This document shows, piece by piece, positions 13,617-16,335 of a stretch of 16,335 bases of DNA. The position numbers were made by a program, and so were the translations under genes. The stretch's first letter is position 1, and each line of letters starts with the position of its first letter. Source of the DNA: Deltaproteobacteria bacterium (GTDB taxonomy: Bacteria; Desulfobacterota; Desulfobacteria; Desulfobacterales; B30-G6); assembly GCA_003647375.1 (NCBI GenBank), contig QMMS01000071.1, forward strand, positions 1 through 16,335, in the 5' to 3' direction. The notes beneath the pieces were generated by a model. It had not been told where the DNA came from. It did no database searches and was given only the letters and a program-made list of their open reading frames with translations.

Positions 13617-16265
13617 ATGAAAAATCTCTTCAAAACAATTTTGCATGATCGCCATGTCGACCTGGGTGCCCAGATGGTCGAATTCGGGGGCTGGGTCATG
13701 CCCATACAGTATCCACAGGGAATTGTCCGGGAACACCTTGCAACAAGACGGCATGCCGGTCTTTTTGATGTGTCGCATATGGGCCGATTCACTCTCCGTG
13801 GTCAGGATGCGCTGCCGTTTTTACAGCATGTCCTTTCCAACAATGCCGGCGGACTTGAGGAGGGAGAAAGTCAGTATACCTTGATTCCAAATGACCGCGG
13901 CGGAGCCATCGACGATGCCTATCTCTATCGCTTTCATGCAGATGAATACCTGCTGGTGGTCAATGCCGGCAACCGTCTCAAAGACTGGGATCACTTTCAG
14001 TCATCTCTGCCTGATTTCAAAAATGTCATCATGGAGGATAAAACCAAAGACATATCCATGCTGAGCCTGCAGGGGCCGACTTCCAAAGACATACTTCAAA
14101 AGATAATGGACACCGGCGCTCTTCCGGAACCCATGCGAAACCATCTCAGCATTGCCACCATTCAAGGTAGAAAAGTATTGATCGCGCGCACGGGATACAC
14201 CGGGGAACCCCTCTGCTTTGAACTGTTCATCGACAGTGCTGACACACCCGGTATCTGGGATCTGCTGATGGATCAGGGCGCCCACCCTGTTGGACTGGGT
14301 GCGCGGGACACTCTCAGACTTGAAGCAGGTCTTCCGCTGTACGGACACGAACTGGGAATGGATCCGGACAATAAGGAAATCCCGATCTACGCGTCGCCTC
14401 TGTCAAGGTTTGCTGTGAGTCTATCTCCTTTAAAAAAAGACTTCATCGGTCGAAATGCCCTTGAAAAGCAATTTGAAGCATTTAAAAAAATTGCTGACCG
14501 GGACTATTCCCTCATTCATGACCTCCCTCGCTGCATCATGCCGGTGGCATTGAAAAAAAAGAGCGTAGCCCGTGCCGGATACAAGGTTTTTCAGGGTAAT
14601 CGTCATGTCGGATATGTCACCAGCGGCACCATGATTCCGAGATGGGAGATCGAGGGAGAAGGCATCTTCTCGAAATTGACCGAGAATCATGGTCTCAGAG
14701 GAATCTGCCTGGCACTGGTAGACAGCACGCTGGTGGAAGGCGACGACATCGAGATCGAAATCCGGTCAAAACAGGTGCCGGCGGTTATCGTTCCCTTTCA
14801 TATGCGAAGCGAAGCACCGCCCTTTGCCAGGTCTATCCCCTGGGACAGGATTGGGCAGGAAAAGGGACCGTCAGGAAAAGAGGAAATATCCAAAAACGTT
14901 CAATCTCTTCTCATAAAATCGATTCGAAATACAGAATGGCGGCAAAAGGAGTGCATCAACCTCATCCCGTCAGAACAGACCCAGTCCGAACTCATACGCT
15001 TGCTCTCCATCATGGACCCCTGCGGACGGTATGCTGAACACAAGCAGGTAAGTGCATTCAGTGTAGCCGAGGTTTTTTATTACCAGGGAACCGATTTCAT
15101 TGCCGAAGTCGAGGCAAAACTCGAAACAGAGTTAAAAAAGTTTTTTGGGTGTCAGCAGGTCGAAACCCGACTGGTCTCGGGCCAGATGGCCAATATGGCC
15201 CTGTTCAGCGCACTGGTGGACTATATCAATCGAGCCGACCGGAAAAGTGAGCAACGACGACTCAGGAAAGTGATGAACAACCATATCATCAAAGGCGGCC
15301 ATCTGAGTGCACAGCCCATGGGAGCGTTGAGAGACTTTGTGGCCCGGGACCCCTTGTCTGAAAAACCGGCTGTGGTAAACTTTCCGGTCCTGCCCGAGAA
15401 CCCCTATAAAATTGACCTGAGTGCCTGCGAGACTCTCATCCAAAAACATGAACCGGAACTGATTATCTTTGGCAAAAGTATGGTCCTCCACAAGGAGCCC
15501 GTCACAGAAGTTCGTCGAATAATCAATGGTCTGGGAATTGATTCGGTTATCATGTACGATATGGCTCACGTTCTGGGCCTGGTAGGCCCCCACTTTCAGG
15601 AGCCATTTAAAGAAGGAGCGGATTTCATAACAGGATCTACCCATAAAACCTTTTTCGGGACACAACGGGGTATCATCGGCACGGATATCACGGATGAAGA
15701 CCCCCGGTTCGAACTGTGGGAAGCCGTAAAACGCCGGGCATTCCCCGGAAGTGTCAGCAATCATCACCTGGGAACGATTTTAGGACTCCTGATGGCGACA
15801 TACGAGATGAACCATTTCAAAGATGAATACCCTAAAAAAGTGCTCGACAATGCACGCGTCTTCGCCAAAGCATTGAACGACTGCGGACTGAGCGTGGCCG
15901 GCGATCCGGAAATCTCTTTTACAGAAACCCACCAGGTTATACTCAACGTCGGCTATGCAAAGGGGCCTGCGATCGCCAGGAAACTGGAAGAGAACAACCT
16001 CATCGTCAACTACCAGGCAGCCCCGGTGGAAGAAGGTTTTACGGCTTCCGGATCTCTTCGCATGGGTGTACAGGAAATGACACGTTTTGGCATGGAGGCT
16101 ACGGATTTCGAAGAACTGGCGCAATTCTTCAAGGATGTTCTGGTGGATAACCGGATCGTCAAGGAAGCCGTTATATCGTTTCGAAACCGTTTTTTAGAGA
16201 TGAAATACTGTTTTACAACGGATCAGGTCGGTGATAAAATCCAGAAATTGCATGAACTACTATAA
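13617..16265 (+). CDS. Fusion of glycine-cleavage T-protein (GcvT) and serine hydroxymethyltransferase-like domain
   Basis: The 882-residue protein joins two folate enzymes. Residues 1-400 are GcvT: FGGWVMPIQYP (23-33), HAGLFDVSHMGRF (46-58), the catalytic Asp region GGAIDDAYLYR (95-105), RTGYTGE (191-197), GLGARDTLRLEAGLPLYGHE (226-245) and YVTSGTMIPRWE (333-344). After a linker of about 28 residues, 428-882 match GlyA: NLIPSEQ (448-454), GRYAEH (470-475), YYQGTDFIAEVE, VSGQMANMALFSAL, GGHLS, YDMAHVLGLV with Asp648 and His651, the PLP lysine in STHKTFFGTQRG (Lys677) and SGSLRMG with the carboxylate-binding Arg815. The ASEN motif is changed to PSEQ. T-protein makes methylene-tetrahydrofolate from aminomethyl-H-protein and SHMT uses it to turn glycine into serine. 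GcvH, GcvP and Lpd are not in the window. AAGGAG seven bases upstream supports the start. A sarcosine- or dimethylglycine-type demethylase role for the first domain is an alternative. Confidence 0.92.
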   Translation: MKNLFKTILHDRHVDLGAQMVEFGGWVMPIQYPQGIVREHLATRRHAGLFDVSHMGRFTLRGQDALPFLQHVLSNNAGGLEEGESQYTLIPNDRGGAIDDAYLYRFHADEYLLVVNAGNRLKDWDHFQSSLPDFKNVIMEDKTKDISMLSLQGPTSKDILQKIMDTGALPEPMRNHLSIATIQGRKVLIARTGYTGEPLCFELFIDSADTPGIWDLLMDQGAHPVGLGARDTLRLEAGLPLYGHELGMDPDNKEIPIYASPLSRFAVSLSPLKKDFIGRNALEKQFEAFKKIADRDYSLIHDLPRCIMPVALKKKSVARAGYKVFQGNRHVGYVTSGTMIPRWEIEGEGIFSKLTENHGLRGICLALVDSTLVEGDDIEIEIRSKQVPAVIVPFHMRSEAPPFARSIPWDRIGQEKGPSGKEEISKNVQSLLIKSIRNTEWRQKECINLIPSEQTQSELIRLLSIMDPCGRYAEHKQVSAFSVAEVFYYQGTDFIAEVEAKLETELKKFFGCQQVETRLVSGQMANMALFSALVDYINRADRKSEQRRLRKVMNNHIIKGGHLSAQPMGALRDFVARDPLSEKPAVVNFPVLPENPYKIDLSACETLIQKHEPELIIFGKSMVLHKEPVTEVRRIINGLGIDSVIMYDMAHVLGLVGPHFQEPFKEGADFITGSTHKTFFGTQRGIIGTDITDEDPRFELWEAVKRRAFPGSVSNHHLGTILGLLMATYEMNHFKDEYPKKVLDNARVFAKALNDCGLSVAGDPEISFTETHQVILNVGYAKGPAIARKLEENNLIVNYQAAPVEEGFTASGSLRMGVQEMTRFGMEATDFEELAQFFKDVLVDNRIVKEAVISFRNRFLEMKYCFTTDQVGDKIQKLHELL

Positions 16266-16278
16266 GAGACAGACTGTA

Positions 16279-16335
16279 GGCTGTTAGACTGTTAGGCTAT
16301 TAGCCGCCTAATCGTCTAACAGCCTAATAGCCTAA
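16279..16335. repeat. Interleaved inverted repeats after the gcvT-glyA stop
   Basis: Four 11-bp blocks occur in the order A-B-A'-B': GGCTGTTAGAC (16279-16289), TTAGGCTATTA (16292-16302), GTCTAACAGCC (16314-16324) and TAATAGCCTAA (16325-16335). A/A' and B/B' are each perfect inverse complements. The words resemble the TTAGG and GCTGTTAG sequences of the other gaps, so another copy of the composite repeat may start here; it is cut by the window edge. Confidence 0.75.

Noticed and set aside
13617..16265. GcvT-GlyA fusion as an assembly or frameshift artefact.
   Set aside because: The join is in frame, with a linker of about 28 residues and both domains complete; a missing stop between two adjacent genes would normally leave remnants of a ribosome binding site and start, which I do not see.

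Overview
The window reads as a piece of chromosome from an anaerobic bacterium, most likely a Desulfobacterota (Desulfobacteria-like) lineage. This is an inference from gene content (an acyl-CoA dehydrogenase, thiolase and AtuA-type genes beside a GcvT-GlyA fusion) and from the many short interspersed repeats between genes; no rRNA or other marker is present. I see no tRNA, rRNA, CRISPR array or complete insertion sequence.

Layout. (1) Bases 1-1587 hold the 3' part of a gene that enters from outside the window: a protein with an antitoxin-like GGKTPRxAV segment and a DUF6398-like C-terminal region. A run of hairpins (1584-1691) separates it from a class I glutamine amidotransferase-like gene (1729-2451). 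(2) A C-terminally truncated REP-associated tyrosine transposase (2631-3074) carries two inverted GTAG-hairpin REP units inside its own reading frame. (3) proA and proB (3203-5640) overlap by four bases and supply the first two steps of proline synthesis. (4) Two minus-strand genes follow: an exported protein I do not recognise (5752-6951) and a DUF4143-type AAA ATPase (7157-8560) with a palindrome beside its start codon.

(5) From 8737 to 16265 lies a divergent acyl-CoA block. On the minus strand an AtuA-family protein precedes an acyl-CoA dehydrogenase; on the plus strand a thiolase precedes an 882-residue fusion of the glycine-cleavage T-protein with a serine hydroxymethyltransferase-like domain. 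AtuA, dehydrogenase and thiolase suggest breakdown of a branched or terpenoid acyl-CoA ending in thiolysis. The fusion would couple making and using 5,10-methylene-tetrahydrofolate.

The most unusual signal lies between these genes. Two arrays of 18-bp units (10032-10139 and 13479-13568) each repeat the frame ATGAC/ATGTC, four bases, a GNA-type triplet, four bases, WA. The two four-base blocks change from unit to unit but stay complementary, so each unit is a mini-hairpin whose stem sequence covaries. Each array is preceded, in the same orientation, by four 7-bp TTTAGGT-like units. A single good unit lies inverted in the atuA-thiolase divergent region, and the first array runs into the 3' end of atuA and encodes its last residues. 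I know of no named family matching this architecture.
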